Source: Bacillota bacterium (lineage in GTDB: Bacteria > Bacillota > Clostridia > Christensenellales > Aristaeellaceae). From it: 15,470 nucleotides of DNA. Below, piece after piece: positions 14,436 through 15,470 of the stretch (the stretch's first letter is position 1; each line of letters starts with the position of its first letter). The notes under the pieces were generated by a model. The model did not search any database. It saw only the letters and a program-made list of their open reading frames with translations, and was not told the origin of the DNA. The translations under genes and the position numbers were made by a program. Where the stretch lies: the NCBI GenBank assembly GCA_023435435.1, contig JAEYRW010000145.1:1-15470 (forward strand), in the 5' to 3' direction.

Positions 14436-14438
14436 ACC

Positions 14439-14909
14439 ATGCGTTATTTCTGGCGGATCTTTTTCATCATTTTCGGCGCGGCGATTGTGCTGGGCGCGGT
14501 CACGGTGGCGATGCTCGTGGTTTCCTCCCATCAGGGGGACCTTTACGACGGCCGGGTGAAGACCGCCTTCAATGCAGCGGCCCTCAGCTATGCCCCGGGC
14601 GACCCCGCGCGCACGGTCGAGGTGACCTATGCGGGAAGGACATGTACGCTGGACCCGGACGCGTATCGCGTGCTGAGCTTTTACCTGCGGCTCAATGCCA
14701 CCAAAGCGTTTTTCCCGCGCGCCACGGGCGGCGAGAATATTTCGGTTGTGATCTGTGAGGCGGACGGGCTGGACGCGTACCGCGTCTCCGCCGACGAGGC
14801 ATACGTCGTGTTCCGCTGCGCCGAAACGACCATGAAGATGACCATCCACGGGCCCGATCTTTGGGAGGATCTGGTGGACGCCGCAACCCGCGAGGCGGAC
14901 TTGGAGTGA
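14439..14909 (+). CDS. Small membrane-anchored protein of unknown function
   Basis: This encodes 156 residues. One membrane span or uncleaved signal anchor is at about 5-29 (FFIIFGAAIVLGAVTVAML), preceded by Arg residues, so the remainder is probably outside the membrane. The rest is a compact mixed-polarity domain containing VEVTYAGRTCTLDPDAYRV and an acidic C-terminus; two Cys residues stand in the middle and one near the end. I recognise no family. The gene is credible: it starts 3 bp after the kinase stop with GATGAGGA (14424-14431) 7 nt upstream, and has the same codon style as its neighbours. Membership of the prfB-to-kinase transcription unit is likely. Confidence 0.75.
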   Translation: MRYFWRIFFIIFGAAIVLGAVTVAMLVVSSHQGDLYDGRVKTAFNAAALSYAPGDPARTVEVTYAGRTCTLDPDAYRVLSFYLRLNATKAFFPRATGGENISVVICEADGLDAYRVSADEAYVVFRCAETTMKMTIHGPDLWEDLVDAATREADLE

Positions 14910-14922
14910 GCCTTTTAAAATG

Positions 14923-14952
14923 TGGATATTTCGACCTTATTTGCGCACAATA
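14923..14952 (+). promoter_or_regulatory. Possible forespore sigma-G-type promoter
   Basis: TGGATA (14923-14928) and CACAATA (14946-14952) are 17 bp apart. They resemble the sigma-G pattern (-35 TGnATA, -10 CATnnTA) with one clear mismatch in the -10. The downstream gene is of a spore lipoprotein family, which makes this more plausible. The match is short and could be chance. Confidence 0.3.
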
Positions 14953-14961
14953 GGTGCGCAA
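14941..14961 (+). promoter_or_regulatory. Hairpin abutting the ribosome binding site of the lipoprotein gene
   Basis: TTGCGCAC (14941-14948) pairs perfectly with GTGCGCAA (14954-14961), loop AATAG. The last paired base is the first base of AGGAGG (14961-14966). CCTT at 14935-14938 could also pair with AAGG at 14960-14963. It has no T-run, so it is not an intrinsic terminator. It might be an operator or a translation-control hairpin if transcription begins upstream. Confidence 0.45.
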
Positions 14962-14976
14962 GGAGGAATGAGATCC

Positions 14977-15470
14977 ATGTTTCCACGCAAATCACTCGCA
15001 ATTACTTTGGCCGTACTGATCGCCGTTTTCATGACGGGCTGCATGAATACCGGCAAGAATCAGGTGGCTACCCCCGCGCCGACCATGATGGCCGCCGCGA
15101 CCTCGGCCGTTTCCGCGATGCCCTCGACCCTTTCCCAGACCGCCTATGACTGGCAGATGGGCGCGCAGAACGTCGAAAACGCCATCATGCAGCTCTCCGA
15201 GGTCTCGGACGCGCGCGTGCTCGTGGCAGGGAATACCGCGCTCGTGGGCGTGAAGTTTGATTCCGCCTACAAGGGCGAGATGACCGACCGCATCCGCGAA
15301 ATGATCGCCGGCGTCGTCAAACAGGCCGATCCCAATATCCAGACCGTCGCCGTCACCGCCCAGGATAAGGACGTCACCGAAATCTATACCATGTCCGATA
15401 AAGTCCGGGCCGGCGAAAAAATGGATACCTTCAATGAGGACATCCTCGCCATCGTCCGCAACGCCACGAC
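14977..15470 (+). CDS. YhcN/YlaJ-family spore lipoprotein, partial (3' end outside window)
   Basis: The open frame runs from 14977 to the window end (164 complete codons seen, no stop). It encodes a lipoprotein signal with LAVLIAVFMTGC; Cys22 would be lipidated. A low-complexity Ala/Thr/Met stretch follows, then a domain matching the Spore_YhcN_YlaJ family: VENAIMQLSEVSDARVLVAG, NTALVGVKFD, IREMIAGVVKQADPNIQTVAV and a later MSDKVRAG. In Bacillus these lipoproteins are found in spores and affect germination or outgrowth. AGGAGG (14961-14966) lies 10 nt before this ATG; a second in-frame ATG at 14968 is only 1 nt from it and less likely. The presence of this gene suggests the organism sporulates. 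The C-terminus cannot be judged. Confidence 0.85.
   Translation, partial: MFPRKSLAITLAVLIAVFMTGCMNTGKNQVATPAPTMMAAATSAVSAMPSTLSQTAYDWQMGAQNVENAIMQLSEVSDARVLVAGNTALVGVKFDSAYKGEMTDRIREMIAGVVKQADPNIQTVAVTAQDKDVTEIYTMSDKVRAGEKMDTFNEDILAIVRNAT

Noticed and set aside
12915..14849. Long minus-strand open frame (644 codons) opposite the nucleoside kinase gene
   Set aside because: Same cause: a shadow of a GC-rich gene. It spans two real + strand genes and shows no ribosome binding site or domain.

Overview
The window looks like a chromosomal segment of a GC-rich, spore-forming Gram-positive anaerobe, most likely class Clostridia. The grounds are the secA-prfB gene order known from Bacillus subtilis, the long nucleoside kinase with ThrRS-like N-terminal domains, a TIGR01906 membrane protein, and a YhcN/YlaJ-type spore lipoprotein. 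No closer taxonomic placement can be supported from the sequence alone. All supported genes are on the + strand and use the standard bacterial code.

Layout: (1) 1-1449 holds a monocistronic unit: a strong sigma-A-type promoter, a leader with nested inverted repeats, a secreted GLUG-repeat protein, and a strong intrinsic terminator. (2) 1522-6071 holds a promoter followed by a tightly packed three-gene operon: MoxR AAA+ ATPase, DUF58 membrane protein, and a membrane-anchored transglutaminase-like protein. This is a widespread cassette of poorly defined function, probably acting at the cell envelope. (3) 6081-9398 holds secA, flanked on both sides by members of one intergenic repeat family. The left copy is a ~203-bp imperfect palindrome lying directly against the secA promoter. 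The right region is a ~280-bp arrangement of the same parts. (4) 9408-14909 holds a run of closely spaced or overlapping genes: prfB (release factor 2, without the usual programmed frameshift), a cyclase/kynurenine-formamidase-family metal hydrolase, a TIGR01906 membrane protein, tsaD (tRNA t6A synthesis), a TGS-domain nucleoside kinase and a small membrane-anchored unknown protein. Three of these (prfB, TIGR01906, tsaD) appear to start at TTG. (5) 14977-end holds the 5' part of a YhcN/YlaJ-like lipoprotein gene that runs off the window, preceded by a hairpin and a possible forespore-sigma promoter.

Most coding content is ordinary housekeeping. The least expected structure is non-coding: the repeated long palindrome around secA, and a terminator-like hairpin inside the first codons of the TIGR01906 gene. 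No CRISPR array, tRNA, rRNA, insertion sequence or phage gene was found.
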